Positions 36,592 through 45,764 of a stretch of DNA of 64,000 nucleotides are shown piece by piece. The notes beneath the pieces were generated by a model. The model did not search any database. It saw only the letters and a program-made list of their open reading frames with translations, and was not told the DNA's origin. This stretch comes from Clostridium pasteurianum DSM 525 = ATCC 6013. GTDB taxonomy: Bacteria; Bacillota; Clostridia; Clostridiales; Clostridiaceae. The stretch lies in the NCBI RefSeq assembly GCF_000807255.1, contig NZ_CP009268.1:1146384-1210383 (forward strand), in the 5' to 3' direction. The position numbers and the translations under genes were made by a program. Each line of letters starts with the position of its first letter. The stretch's first letter is position 1.

Positions 36592-37368
36592 ATGGGAAAT
36601 ATTATCTTTGAAGAAGAAGATGGAATAGAAAAAGTTACAATTAACAGACCTAAAGCTCTTAATGCATTAAATAGTGAAACATTAAAAGAACTTGGTACAG
36701 TAATAAATGACATATCTGTAAACGATGGAATAAAAGCTGTAATAATAACAGGTTCGGGATCAAAAGCTTTTGTAGCTGGTGCAGATATAGCTGAAATGAG
36801 TACTCTAAATTCAATAGAGGCAACAAATTTTTCAAGACTTGCCCAAAATGTATTTTCACAAATAGAAAATCTACCTAAATTAGTAGTAGCAGCAGTTAAC
36901 GGTTTTGCTCTTGGAGGAGGATGTGAGCTTGCAATGGCTTGTGATGTAAGGTTTGCTTCAAAAAAAGCTAAATTTGGTCAACCAGAAGTTAATTTAGGAA
37001 TATTGCCAAGTTTCGGAGGAACTCAACGGCTTCCAAAATTGGTTGGAAAGGGAATAGCAAAAGAATTGATATTTTCTACAGATATGATTACTGCCGATGA
37101 AGCTTATCGTATAGGACTTGCTAATAAAGTCTATGAACCTGAGGAATTATTAGTAAAATCACAGGAGTTTGCTGAAAAGGTAATGACTAAATCTCCATGG
37201 GGTGTTAAATTAGCAAAAGCATGTATAAATAATGGATTAGATGTAGATTTGGAAGCAGGACTTAAATATGAAGCAAATTCATTTGGTCTGTGTTTTTCAA
37301 CGGAAGATCAAAAGGAAGGTATGAAAGCATTTTTAGAAAAAAGAAAAGCAGACTTCAAAGGACTTTAA
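36592..37368 (+). CDS. Enoyl-CoA hydratase (crotonase family), putative 3-hydroxypropionyl-CoA dehydratase
   Basis: This is a 258-residue crotonase. The oxyanion-hole segments are AFVAGADIAEM and NGFALGGGCELAMACD, and both catalytic glutamates are present: Glu112 in GGCELAM and Glu132 in FGQPEVNLG. Such enzymes add or remove water at the 2,3 position of short acyl-CoAs. Together with the next two genes it can convert 3-hydroxypropionyl-CoA to acryloyl-CoA; crotonyl-CoA chemistry is the alternative, but no thiolase or 3-hydroxybutyryl-CoA dehydrogenase is present here. GAGGAGG precedes the ATG. Confidence 0.9.
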   Translation: MGNIIFEEEDGIEKVTINRPKALNALNSETLKELGTVINDISVNDGIKAVIITGSGSKAFVAGADIAEMSTLNSIEATNFSRLAQNVFSQIENLPKLVVAAVNGFALGGGCELAMACDVRFASKKAKFGQPEVNLGILPSFGGTQRLPKLVGKGIAKELIFSTDMITADEAYRIGLANKVYEPEELLVKSQEFAEKVMTKSPWGVKLAKACINNGLDVDLEAGLKYEANSFGLCFSTEDQKEGMKAFLEKRKADFKGL

Positions 37369-37610
37369 CCTGACTAACTTGGCGTAAGTATCCCTCGCAC
37401 TCTGTACAGCCCTCACACAAAATCAAAAAAAGATTTTGGTTCTCTGCTTGCACTCTGTACAGCGATTCGTACCAAATACAAAATAAATTTTGTTTTGTCT
37501 GCTTGCACTCTGTGAAAGTGGGAGTTCAACGCCAAGTAAGCCATGCATTTGCAGTTCTAAAATTCAGATGGTGTAAAAGAATCTCCACCTGAATTAAGAA
37601 CTTGCTTCAA
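37369..37610 (+). repeat. Family A structured intergenic repeat, copy A1
   Basis: The outer stem is ACTTGGCGT/ACGCCAAGT. Inside it lie two modules that begin GCACTCTGTACAG. Downstream comes a conserved block with CCATGCATTTGCAGTTCT and an imperfect hairpin (TTCAGATGG against CCACCTGAA), ending GAATTAAGAACTTGCTTCAA. The same arrangement occurs at 48898-49030 and 58704-58937. It sits between the crotonase stop and the CoA-transferase. Confidence 0.85.
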
Positions 37611-37637
37611 ATTAAGAATTGTAAGGGGATGATCTCA

Positions 37638-39194
37638 ATGGCAGTAAGTTTTTTAAAACCTTGTGAAGTTGCCGAGATGGTTAAAGATGGAGATGTTGTT
37701 GCAACTGGTGGATTTGTAGGAAGTTGTTGCCCGGAATCTCTTACAGGTTATTTGGAAAAGCGATTTAATGAAACAGGACATCCCAAAAATCTAACTTTGT
37801 TGTATGCAGCAGCTCAGGGGGATTGTACTGGAAAGGGAGCAGATCATTTTGCACATGAGGGAATGACAAAGAGAGTTATTGGAGGGCACTGGAATTTAGC
37901 CCCAAAACTAGGGAAGCTGGCTATAGAAAATAAAATAGAAGCTTATAACTTACCTCAGGGAACCATTTCTGAATTATTTAGAGATATAGCAGGAAAAAGA
38001 ATAGGTACCATAACTCATGTGGGATTAAATACTTTTGTAGACCCTAGAATTGAGGGCGGAAAGTTAAATGATATAAGTAAAGAGGATGTAGTAAAGCTTA
38101 TAAATGTAGAGGGTGAAGAAAGACTTCTATATAAGTCGTTACCAATAGATGTGTGTTTTATAAGGGGAAGTTTTGCAGATGAGAATGGAAATATAACCTT
38201 GGAAAGGGAAGTGGCTAGTTTAGAAGCTACTTCCATGGCCCAGGCTTGTAAAAATAGTGGAGGAATTGTAGTAGTTCAGGTAGAAAAGGTTGTGGCATCT
38301 GGAACACTTGATCCACGTCTTGTTAAGATACCGGGAATTTATGTGGATATAGTGGTAGTTTCAAATGCTAGGGAACATGAACAGTCCTTCGGATCTGATT
38401 ATAATCCAGCCTTAACAGGGGAAATAAGAGTACCAATTACAAGTATCGAGAAAGCTCCATTAAATATAAGAAAGATAATTGCAAGGAGAGCTGCCTTGGA
38501 ATTAAAACCCAACACGGTAGTAAATCTTGGAATAGGCATACCAGAAGTTATATCCATGGTGGCAAATGAAGAGGGAATTGGAAAGTATATGACTTTAACG
38601 GTAGAAGCAGGACCAGTAGGCGGAGTACCAGAAGGCGGCGGCAAATTTGGAGCTTCTATTAATCCAGAGGCAATACTGGACCAGCCTTATCAATTTGATT
38701 TTTATGACGGCGGCGGAGTTGATATTGCCTTTTTAGGTTTAGCACAGGTAGACCAAAGTGGTAATTTGAATGTGAGCAAATTTGGACCGCGTATAGTAGG
38801 CTGTGGCGGATTTATAAATATATCACAGAATGCAAAGCAGGTAATATTCTGTGGAACCTTTACTACTTCAGGACTTAAAGTATCAACTGGAGATGGAAAG
38901 CTTGAGATTCTGCAAGAAGGAAAGCTTATAAAGTTCTTAAAGGAAGTAGAGCAAATAACCTTTAGTGGGAGATATGCTCAAAAGACAAAACAGAAGGTCA
39001 TGTATATAACTGAGAGAGCAGTATTTGAGCTAAAAGAAGATGGATTATATCTAACTGAAATAGCGCCAGGAGTGAATCTTAAGAAAGATATACTTGAATT
39101 GATGGAATTTGTTCCTAAAATGGAGGGACAGCCAAAACTTATGGATGAACGTATTTTTTATGATAAACCTATGGGATTAAAAAATAATAACTAA
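37638..39194 (+). CDS. Acyl-CoA:acetate/propionate CoA-transferase (Pct-like)
   Basis: This is a 518-residue single-chain CoA-transferase made of two homologous alpha/beta halves. The N-half has DGDVVATGGFVGSCCPESL; the C-half has GIGIPEVISMVANEEG and the catalytic loop TVEAGPVGGVPEGGG, where Glu323 aligns with the CoA-thioester-forming glutamate (position 324) of clostridial propionate CoA-transferase. It moves CoA between short acids such as acetate, propionate, 3-hydroxypropionate or lactate. I chose the ATG at 37638, after AAGGGGA; the frame opens 36 bases earlier. It can activate 3-hydroxypropionate and release propionate in a cycle with its neighbours. Confidence 0.9.
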   Translation: MAVSFLKPCEVAEMVKDGDVVATGGFVGSCCPESLTGYLEKRFNETGHPKNLTLLYAAAQGDCTGKGADHFAHEGMTKRVIGGHWNLAPKLGKLAIENKIEAYNLPQGTISELFRDIAGKRIGTITHVGLNTFVDPRIEGGKLNDISKEDVVKLINVEGEERLLYKSLPIDVCFIRGSFADENGNITLEREVASLEATSMAQACKNSGGIVVVQVEKVVASGTLDPRLVKIPGIYVDIVVVSNAREHEQSFGSDYNPALTGEIRVPITSIEKAPLNIRKIIARRAALELKPNTVVNLGIGIPEVISMVANEEGIGKYMTLTVEAGPVGGVPEGGGKFGASINPEAILDQPYQFDFYDGGGVDIAFLGLAQVDQSGNLNVSKFGPRIVGCGGFINISQNAKQVIFCGTFTTSGLKVSTGDGKLEILQEGKLIKFLKEVEQITFSGRYAQKTKQKVMYITERAVFELKEDGLYLTEIAPGVNLKKDILELMEFVPKMEGQPKLMDERIFYDKPMGLKNNN

Positions 39195-39224
39195 AAATAA
39201 ATATAATTTTTGGAGGAATATAAT

Positions 39225-40364
39225 ATGAATTTTGATTTAACAGAACAACAGCAATTGATACAAAAAACTGCAAGAGATTTTGCTGAAAATGAACTTAAAC
39301 CTAGAGTTATAGAAAATGATGAAAATAGTAAATTCCAAGTAGATACTTATAAAAAGATGGGAGAACTAGGGCTTATAGGAATGCCATATCCTAAAGAATA
39401 TGGTGGATTTGGAGGAGATTATTTATCCTATGTATTAGCAGTAGAAGAAATATCAAAAATAGATGGATCAGTGGGTATTTCCTATTCAGTAAGTACCTCC
39501 CTCTGTTCAGGGGGTATATTTAATAATGCTTCTGAAGAACAAAAGAAGAAATATCTTCCAGATGTACTTAGCGGGAAAAAATTTGGCTCTTTTGGACTTA
39601 CAGAGCCAAATGCAGGTTCTGATGCTTCAGGAGTACAGACTACCGCCGTAAAGCAGGGAGATTATTATATATTAAATGGATCAAAATGTTTTATCACCAA
39701 TGGTCCTCTATCAGAAACATTTTTCGTAATTGCCTCTACAGATAGAAGTAAAGGTGCTAAGGGACTCTCTGCATTTATTGTAGAAAAGGATTTTTCAGGC
39801 TTTTCTATAGGAAAAATTGAAAATAAATGTGGTATAAGAGCTGCTCAGGTTTCAGAATTAGTTTTTGAAGATTGTAAAGTTCCAGTTGAAAATCTGGTTG
39901 GGCAGGAAGGAAAGGGGTTAGGAATGGCACTTAGTACTCTTGATGGAGGAAGAATAGGTGTTGCAGCTCAAGGCCTTGGGATAGCTGAAGGTGCTTTTAA
40001 TGTAGCTAAAAAGTATATGACTGAAAGAGTACAATTTGGTAAACCACTATTTAAAAATCAATATTTGGCTTTTAAAATGGCAGAACTAGAACTTGAAATA
40101 GAGCAGGCCAAATATATTCTATATAAGGCTGCTTTAGATAAACAAAATAAGAGGCCTTATGGGTTATCTGCTGCTAAAGCAAAACTTGCATGTACAGATG
40201 CAGCTATGCATGTGACTGTAGAAGCTGTACAGATGCTTGGTGGAAATGGATATATGAGAGAATACAATGTGGAAAGAATGATGAGAGATGCTAAAATAAC
40301 TCAAATTTATGAAGGAACAAATGAAATTCAAAAGCTTATCATCAGCGGAGCAATATTCCGATAG
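39225..40364 (+). CDS. Acyl-CoA dehydrogenase, putative acryloyl-CoA/short-chain reductase
   Basis: This is a 379-residue flavoprotein of the short-chain acyl-CoA dehydrogenase family. FAD and substrate marks are FGLTEPNAGSDASG, FITNGP, RVQFGKPL and MLGGNGYMREY; the catalytic base is Glu363 in IYEGTNEIQ. In anaerobes such enzymes with an electron-transfer flavoprotein often run as enoyl-CoA reductases. In this operon the expected substrate is acryloyl-CoA, giving propionyl-CoA. No etfAB genes are in the window. GGAGGAA precedes the ATG at 39225. It is the last gene of the locus. Confidence 0.9.
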   Translation: MNFDLTEQQQLIQKTARDFAENELKPRVIENDENSKFQVDTYKKMGELGLIGMPYPKEYGGFGGDYLSYVLAVEEISKIDGSVGISYSVSTSLCSGGIFNNASEEQKKKYLPDVLSGKKFGSFGLTEPNAGSDASGVQTTAVKQGDYYILNGSKCFITNGPLSETFFVIASTDRSKGAKGLSAFIVEKDFSGFSIGKIENKCGIRAAQVSELVFEDCKVPVENLVGQEGKGLGMALSTLDGGRIGVAAQGLGIAEGAFNVAKKYMTERVQFGKPLFKNQYLAFKMAELELEIEQAKYILYKAALDKQNKRPYGLSAAKAKLACTDAAMHVTVEAVQMLGGNGYMREYNVERMMRDAKITQIYEGTNEIQKLIISGAIFR

Positions 40365-40391
40365 AACAAAATTTTATTAAGTTTAAACTGT

Positions 40392-40516
40392 GACCAATAA
40401 AAGTATATACCCTTAAAAATATTTTTAAATAAGTACACCTTTCTTTCTTAACTTAATTTTTGGGATAGTTTTATTGAATTACTTTTTAACTGATAATCAT
40501 ATTATTTTTATTGGTC
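40392..40516 (+). terminator. Wide inverted repeat after the acyl-CoA dehydrogenase gene
   Basis: GACCAATAAAA (40392-40402) and TTTTATTGGTC (40506-40516) are perfectly complementary over 11 bases with a loop of about 100 bases, followed by ATTTTTTATA. It may end the operon, though the long loop makes this uncertain. Confidence 0.35.
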
Positions 40517-40557
40517 ATTTTTTATATAAATTACAATATATAATCACCAATTATATT

Positions 40558-40593
40558 AAATAGATTAATGTATATTGTATATTAATCTATTTA
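40558..40593. promoter_or_regulatory. Palindrome, possible operator or hairpin
   Basis: AAATAGATTAATGTATA and TATATTAATCTATTT form arms that pair almost completely around a three-base centre. No T-run of terminator type follows. Confidence 0.35.
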
Positions 40594-40625
40594 ATGTGGA
40601 GATTAAAAATGGAAATAAAGTTATG

Positions 40626-40683
40626 TCAATACAACCTGAATATAAAGGCTAAATTATTAGCATTTATATTCAGGTTGTATTGA
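40626..40683. terminator. Strong bidirectional terminator
   Basis: Two 27-base arms (40626-40652 and 40657-40683) beginning TCAATACAACCTG and ending CAGGTTGTATTGA pair almost perfectly around ATTA. TATTTTTTT follows on the + strand. It lies between the convergent inositol locus and the MFS gene. Confidence 0.8.
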
Positions 40684-40721
40684 TATTTTTTTAGTCTGAT
40701 ATTTAATTTAATGTATAAGAT

Positions 40722-42413
40722 TTATCCTAAAGAGGCTTCTTTTTCTTTATAAGCTAAATTTTTATCTACCTTTTTATCACTAAAGAAGGCAAAGAATATT
40801 CCAGGTATTAATATAAAGAATCCATATTTGAAAGTGGAACTAAAGGCAGCTACTGTGTGATCAGTAAATTTTGTTTCTATGTGTGTAAAAATTATTTTTG
40901 TCTCTTTCTTTTGAATTTCAAAGCCCTGTTTAACTTTATCCTGCATAGCTTGAGGGACAGTTTTTAGGGTTTCATTTTCTTTAAAATTTATTTCTTTTAT
41001 TATATCATCTATGTTGGGCTTATTACTGTTAGTGGAGGTCGTTTTTGATGAATTAAGAGAACCTATCATAGCAGTTTTAGCTTCATTATTAAAAATAGTG
41101 TCTGCTTTAATTATATTAATAGCATCATCTTTAGCTTTTGACATTTCAGAAGTCATGCTGCTATTGAATAATGTCAATAGAACGGCAACACCAAGTACAG
41201 TACCAAGAGTTCTAGTCATATTGTTAACACCAGAGGTCATTCCAACCTTATCCTTAGGTACATTTCTTATCATAGATCCCATTATAGAAGACATGGCAAG
41301 ACCCATACCAAGACCTGCTACTACTAGTCTTAATATTATATCTAAATTAGTAGAATATTGAGTAAGAGTACTGTAAAGATAGCTGGAAAGTGCTAAAAGA
41401 GCAAGCCCCACTGTACCAAATATTCTTCCCCCAAGTTTTTGAGTTAAAGGTCCGCTGATACTAGAGCTTAATATGGAAGCTAGTGCCATAGTGGATATTA
41501 TAAGTCCTGATGACAATTCACTTAAACCCTTAACTTGTGTCAGGAAAAATGCCAAGAAGAAAGCACCAGCCATCATGCCAAGTCCCAATAAAAATAGTGC
41601 AATAGCTCCACATGTAAAAGGCGCTATCCTGAAAAGGCTTAGAGGAAGCATAGGGCTCTTTACCTTTAATTCAGCTATTATAAATAGTATAAATGAAATT
41701 AATGATATTATAAGAAGTGATATTATAAAAGTTGAAGTCCAACCCTTATCATTTGCCTCTATAAGAGCTAGGGTAAGAGAAAACACAGCTATAGATATGG
41801 CAAGTATTCCTAATAGATCTATACGTCTATCTGCAGAAGAATCATAAGATTCTCCAATGTATTTAATAGTTAAAAGTACTGAGATTATTCCGATGGGAAT
41901 ATTTATAAAAAATATAAATCTCCAGCTTAAAAATTGAGTAATTATACCTCCAAGGGAAGGACCGCTGGCTGCTGCAAGACCTGCAAAGGCTCCCCACATC
42001 CCCATAACCATTCCATGTTTTTTCGGAGGAAATATATTAAGAGCCAAGGGGATGGTTACTGGTACCACTAGAGCGGCAGATAATCCTTGTATGACTCTGA
42101 AAAAAATAAGCATTTCAGGCGATTTAGATAATCCAGACAGAAGAGAAGAAAGTGTAAAAGCTATAATTCCCATTATAAATATCTTTTTTCTTCCAAATTG
42201 ATCTGCAAGTCTTGAAGCAGTTATTATTAGCACTGCAAAGGCTATATTGTATCCATTTACTACCCAGGATATATTTTCTACAGTAGTATTAAAGTATTCT
42301 GTCATATTAGGTAAAGTTATATTAACTATAGTAGTATCTAAAAGAGCCATAAAAAAACCTAATACTATGGCAATAAAAGCAATAGTGGTATTGGCATTAT
42401 TTTTTTTGTTCAT
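40722..42413 (-). CDS. MFS multidrug exporter, DHA2 family, with long C-terminal insert
   Basis: This is a 563-residue exporter with 14 hydrophobic helices. DHA2 marks are ALLDTTIVNITLPNM in helix 1, SWVVNGYNIAFAVL, RVIQGLSAALVVPVTIPL and GPSLGGIITQFLSWRFIFFI. Between helices 13 and 14 is a hydrophilic loop of about 100 residues, rich in Ser, Asn, Lys and Thr, longer than in the pump at 15308. AGGAGG lies before the ATG. Its PadR-type regulator gene is 98 bases upstream on the same strand, and both are probably one transcript. Confidence 0.92.
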   Translation of the reverse strand: MNKKNNANTTIAFIAIVLGFFMALLDTTIVNITLPNMTEYFNTTVENISWVVNGYNIAFAVLIITASRLADQFGRKKIFIMGIIAFTLSSLLSGLSKSPEMLIFFRVIQGLSAALVVPVTIPLALNIFPPKKHGMVMGMWGAFAGLAAASGPSLGGIITQFLSWRFIFFINIPIGIISVLLTIKYIGESYDSSADRRIDLLGILAISIAVFSLTLALIEANDKGWTSTFIISLLIISLISFILFIIAELKVKSPMLPLSLFRIAPFTCGAIALFLLGLGMMAGAFFLAFFLTQVKGLSELSSGLIISTMALASILSSSISGPLTQKLGGRIFGTVGLALLALSSYLYSTLTQYSTNLDIILRLVVAGLGMGLAMSSIMGSMIRNVPKDKVGMTSGVNNMTRTLGTVLGVAVLLTLFNSSMTSEMSKAKDDAINIIKADTIFNNEAKTAMIGSLNSSKTTSTNSNKPNIDDIIKEINFKENETLKTVPQAMQDKVKQGFEIQKKETKIIFTHIETKFTDHTVAAFSSTFKYGFFILIPGIFFAFFSDKKVDKNLAYKEKEASLG

Positions 42414-42511
42414 AAGGAACCTCCTAATTATTTAATATATTGAATTGAAATGTTATTTTTAAAGTATTTATATTATTGTTCTACAGAAATTTATTGAAAA
42501 AATTAAAGAGA

Positions 42512-43039
42512 TTAATGTTTTTTTAATAATTTAGAAGACCATTTATTTAAAAGATTATATAAATCTTCATAAAGTTCTATGAGATCAAGGGCGTTTTTGT
42601 TATGTTCCTCCAGATATTTATGTTCTTCTTTATGTGGGCCATTCATATACTCACTTTTTGACTTTAATACAGCATTGAAATTTTTAAGTAGATTATGACG
42701 TTTGTTTTCATCAACATTATTTAAATTTACAATAAAACCGCTGAAATCAAAATATATATTAGAAAAGTTTGTAGAATATTTTTCCATAAGTTCATGAAAA
42801 TAATTATGACCTTTTTCATTAATATAATATACAGTTTTTTCCGGCATTTCCCCTTCCTTAATGTTTTTTGAATCAAGATAGCCATCCTTGGAAAGTTTAA
42901 TAATCTTTTTATAGATAGAAGCATTACTTATTTTAACCCAGTAACTTAAATTCCAAGTTTCAAATTCCTTTACCATTTCATAAGCACTTTTTTCACCATG
43001 AAGTAGATATCCAAGTATGATTAAATCAATTGATGACAA
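42512..43039 (-). CDS. PadR-family transcriptional regulator
   Basis: This is a 175-residue PadR protein. Its N-terminal winged helix (SSIDLIILGYLLHGEKSAYE, then ISNASIYKKIIKLSKDGYL) is followed by a helical dimerisation domain. I place the start at a TTG (43037-43039), eight bases after GGAGG; the longer frame would begin at a TTG that overlaps that ribosome binding site. The promoter of this gene carries a 47-base palindrome that also reaches the Shine-Dalgarno region, so it very likely represses itself and the downstream exporter until a drug binds. Confidence 0.88.
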   Translation of the reverse strand: MSSIDLIILGYLLHGEKSAYEMVKEFETWNLSYWVKISNASIYKKIIKLSKDGYLDSKNIKEGEMPEKTVYYINEKGHNYFHELMEKYSTNFSNIYFDFSGFIVNLNNVDENKRHNLLKNFNAVLKSKSEYMNGPHKEEHKYLEEHNKNALDLIELYEDLYNLLNKWSSKLLKKH

Positions 43040-43052
43040 AGTTTTCACCTCC

Positions 43053-43104
43053 AATTATAGCGTATACTACTATATAATATAGTAGTATACGCTATAATTG
43101 TCAA
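43053..43104 (-). promoter_or_regulatory. Promoter with large palindromic PadR operator
   Basis: Read on the minus strand, TTGACA (43104-43099), 17 bases, TATATT (43081-43076). The whole span 43053-43099 is a perfect palindrome with 23-base arms beginning AATTATAGCGTATACTAC around one central base. It covers the spacer, the -10 box and the bases up to the ribosome binding site. Confidence 0.75.
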
Positions 43105-43219
43105 TGGGAATTTATTTAGGTATGATATATTCATTAATGTAGATATTAATATATAATAATATAATATGGAATTATAAATTGGAAATTGTTATCATATGAA
43201 AAATAAAAGGAGGTAAAAT

Positions 43220-44443
43220 ATGCTTATTACATGTAGTACTATTTTAAAATTAAAACATCTTGAAGAAATGAAATTAGTAGCTGGAAAAGGCGGCATAAAT
43301 AGAGTGATAAGATGGATTCATGTAGTAGAGAGTCCACAGGGTTCGGAATGGTTAAAAGGTGGAGAATTAGTTTTTATTACGGGAGTAGTCATAAAAGATG
43401 ATGTAAATACTTTGGCTAAATTTGTAAAAGACTTAATAGACAAGAATCTGTCAGGACTTGTGATAAATACTGGGCCTTATATTACAGAGACTCCAGAGGA
43501 AGTTAAAGAATTGGCAGACAAATTTGACTTTCCCATATTTGAATTACCTTTTGAGGTAAAGCTTATAGATGTAACTCAGAGTATATCTAGAGCTATTTTT
43601 ATGAATAAAATAGAACGGGATTCTATGAATAGCTTTATGAAGGAAATTATTTTTGGAGAATCTATTTTTACAGATAAAGTTTTAAATAGAGCCTCTGTTT
43701 ATGGTTATGATTCCAGTAAAAATTATTGTGCAATTATAGTTGATATTGATAACTTTGAAAAACTTACTGACAGCACGGGCGTAAAAAGTGAAGAAAATAT
43801 TATGGAAATAAAACAGAATGTAGAAGTTATTATATTATCTATAATGAATAAAAAAGGTAAAAAAGTTCTTAATGTAATGCATAGAGATTCTATTATAATT
43901 ATGTTTCCAATGGATGAGAAGGATATTTATGAAGACAGATATCTAGATAGTGCCAATGAAATTGTGAAAACCGTCAGTGAAAAAATGAAAGAATTAACTG
44001 TAAGTGTAGGCATAGGTAGTAGTACCAATAAATTAAGAGATTTTCACATAAGCGTTGATCAAGCACAAAAAGCTTTAAATATGATAAGAATTTTTGGTGA
44101 AAAAAATACTGTAAGGACATATAAAAAATTAGGTATATATAGAATATTCTTTGAAACCAATAATAAGAGAGAGATGAAACAGATTTATTATGAAATGCTG
44201 GGGAAGCTAATTGAATACGACAATAAAAATGAAAGTAATATGTTAAAAACTTTGGAAACTTACATATCAGAAGGTGCTAATTTGGGGAAGGCAGCTGAAA
44301 AACTTTTTATACATAGAAATACAATGAAATATAGAATGAATAGAATTGAAGAAATACTTGAATGTGACTTAAAAGATATAAATATACTCTTTGAATTTAT
44401 GGAAGCTATAAAGATTGGTAAATTTTTAAACTATATTTCATAG
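43220..44443 (+). CDS. pucR: PucR-family transcriptional regulator
   Basis: This is a 407-residue regulator. The N-terminal PucR domain (about 1-125: LKHLEEMKLVAGKGGINR, FITGVVIKDD, FPIFELPFEVK) is followed by a GGDEF-like domain (about 150-300) and a C-terminal helix-turn-helix (about 345-400) with GKAAEKLFIHRNTMKYRM. PucR proteins activate purine and other nucleobase catabolism genes. It is the first gene of a run of same-strand genes for nucleobase breakdown. AAAGGAGG precedes the ATG. The effector and binding site are not visible. Confidence 0.88.
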   Translation: MLITCSTILKLKHLEEMKLVAGKGGINRVIRWIHVVESPQGSEWLKGGELVFITGVVIKDDVNTLAKFVKDLIDKNLSGLVINTGPYITETPEEVKELADKFDFPIFELPFEVKLIDVTQSISRAIFMNKIERDSMNSFMKEIIFGESIFTDKVLNRASVYGYDSSKNYCAIIVDIDNFEKLTDSTGVKSEENIMEIKQNVEVIILSIMNKKGKKVLNVMHRDSIIIMFPMDEKDIYEDRYLDSANEIVKTVSEKMKELTVSVGIGSSTNKLRDFHISVDQAQKALNMIRIFGEKNTVRTYKKLGIYRIFFETNNKREMKQIYYEMLGKLIEYDNKNESNMLKTLETYISEGANLGKAAEKLFIHRNTMKYRMNRIEEILECDLKDINILFEFMEAIKIGKFLNYIS

Positions 44444-44592
44444 ACAACTGAGAGCTTATATATTTGTGTATAGTGGACATATAAAAAATATTTTAAATAT
44501 GTTAGATTATTTACATGATAATTATTGAATTATTAAAATTAATATATGTTAATTGATAAAATATCAATAAATTACAATTTGGAGGCATAACA

Positions 44593-45741
44593 ATGATAAG
44601 CTCAGTATTTCAATCACCAAAGAAAATAATATACGGAGAAGGTTCTGTAGAACAAGTTGGTATAGAAACTAAAAAGTACGGCAGCAAGGTAATGATTATT
44701 ACAGGAAGAAGTTCATCTAAGAAAACTGGTGCATTAGATAAAATTATAGATAGTTTAAAGTCAGAAAATTTACAGTATATAGTCTTTGATAAAGTAGAAT
44801 CTGATCCAAGTGTGGACACAGTGGATTTAGGAACTAAAATAGCAAAAGAAGAGGATGTAAATGTAATTATAGCCCTTGGAGGTGGAAGCCCTCTTGATGC
44901 AGCAAAGGCTATAGGCATTATGATAAAGAATCCTGGAAATATTGTGGATTATGAAAATAAAGAACCTCAGGTTCATGGAGTACCAGTTATAGCAGTACCA
45001 ACTACTGCGGGAACGGGAAGTGAGGTAAGTAGATTTATAGTAATAACTGATACTAAGAGAAAAATTAAAATGCTCATAGGTGGAGAAGCATTAGTGCCAG
45101 AGGTTGCAATTTTAGATGGTGAATTGACATTAATGGTACCAAGTGATGTAACCGCTGCTACAGGAATGGATGCATTAACCCATGCTATAGAAGCTTACAT
45201 ATCAAAAAAGGCTCAGCCAGCTACAAATGTACAAGCTGTTTCTGCCATAAGTATAATAAGTAAAAATTTAGCTAAAGCAGTACAGAATGGGGAAAATATA
45301 GAGGCAAGAAGTAATATGTTATTTGCACAAATGCAGGCAGGATTTGCTTTTAGTAATGCTTCAGTAGCATTAGTTCATGCTATGTCAAGACCACTTGGAG
45401 CATACTTCGGGGTGCCTCATGGACTGGCAAATGCCATACTTCTTCCAAGAGTTATGGAATACAACAGAGCTGCTTGTCCTGAAAAATTCAAAGATATTGC
45501 AGAGGCTATGGGAGAGAATACAGAAGGACTGTCTTTAAGAGATGCAAGTAACTTGGCAGTAAAGGCTGTGAAAGATTTATATGCTGAAACGGGACTTCCT
45601 ACAAAGTTAAGAGATGTAGGGGTTAAAGAAGAAATTATAGAGGATCTTGCAAAGGATGCTATTAAAAGCGGTAGTGCACTGGTTAACCCAAGAAAAGCCA
45701 GTTTAGAAGATTTGATAGAAATTTATAAAAGTATTTATTAA
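44593..45741 (+). CDS. Iron-containing alcohol dehydrogenase, putative 3-hydroxypropionate dehydrogenase (pyrimidine block)
   Basis: This is a 382-residue iron-type alcohol dehydrogenase. Marks are ALGGGSPLDAAKAIG, PTTAGTGSEVSRFIV, the metal-ligand segments GMDALTHAIEAYISKKAQPA and FGVPHGLANAI. It shares many segments with the enzyme at 26777-27931 (for example KAQP just after the first metal histidine), so the two are paralogues. It lies between pucR and an aminotransferase. If that aminotransferase makes malonate semialdehyde from beta-alanine, this enzyme would reduce it to 3-hydroxypropionate. GGAGGC precedes the ATG. Confidence 0.85.
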   Translation: MISSVFQSPKKIIYGEGSVEQVGIETKKYGSKVMIITGRSSSKKTGALDKIIDSLKSENLQYIVFDKVESDPSVDTVDLGTKIAKEEDVNVIIALGGGSPLDAAKAIGIMIKNPGNIVDYENKEPQVHGVPVIAVPTTAGTGSEVSRFIVITDTKRKIKMLIGGEALVPEVAILDGELTLMVPSDVTAATGMDALTHAIEAYISKKAQPATNVQAVSAISIISKNLAKAVQNGENIEARSNMLFAQMQAGFAFSNASVALVHAMSRPLGAYFGVPHGLANAILLPRVMEYNRAACPEKFKDIAEAMGENTEGLSLRDASNLAVKAVKDLYAETGLPTKLRDVGVKEEIIEDLAKDAIKSGSALVNPRKASLEDLIEIYKSIY

Positions 45742-45764
45742 TTGATATTTAGGAGGAATTCATT

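Noticed and set aside
40611-40683. 24-codon ORF starting MEIKLCQYNL
   Set aside because: It lies almost wholly in the 27-base-arm terminator hairpin; the coding look comes from the palindrome.
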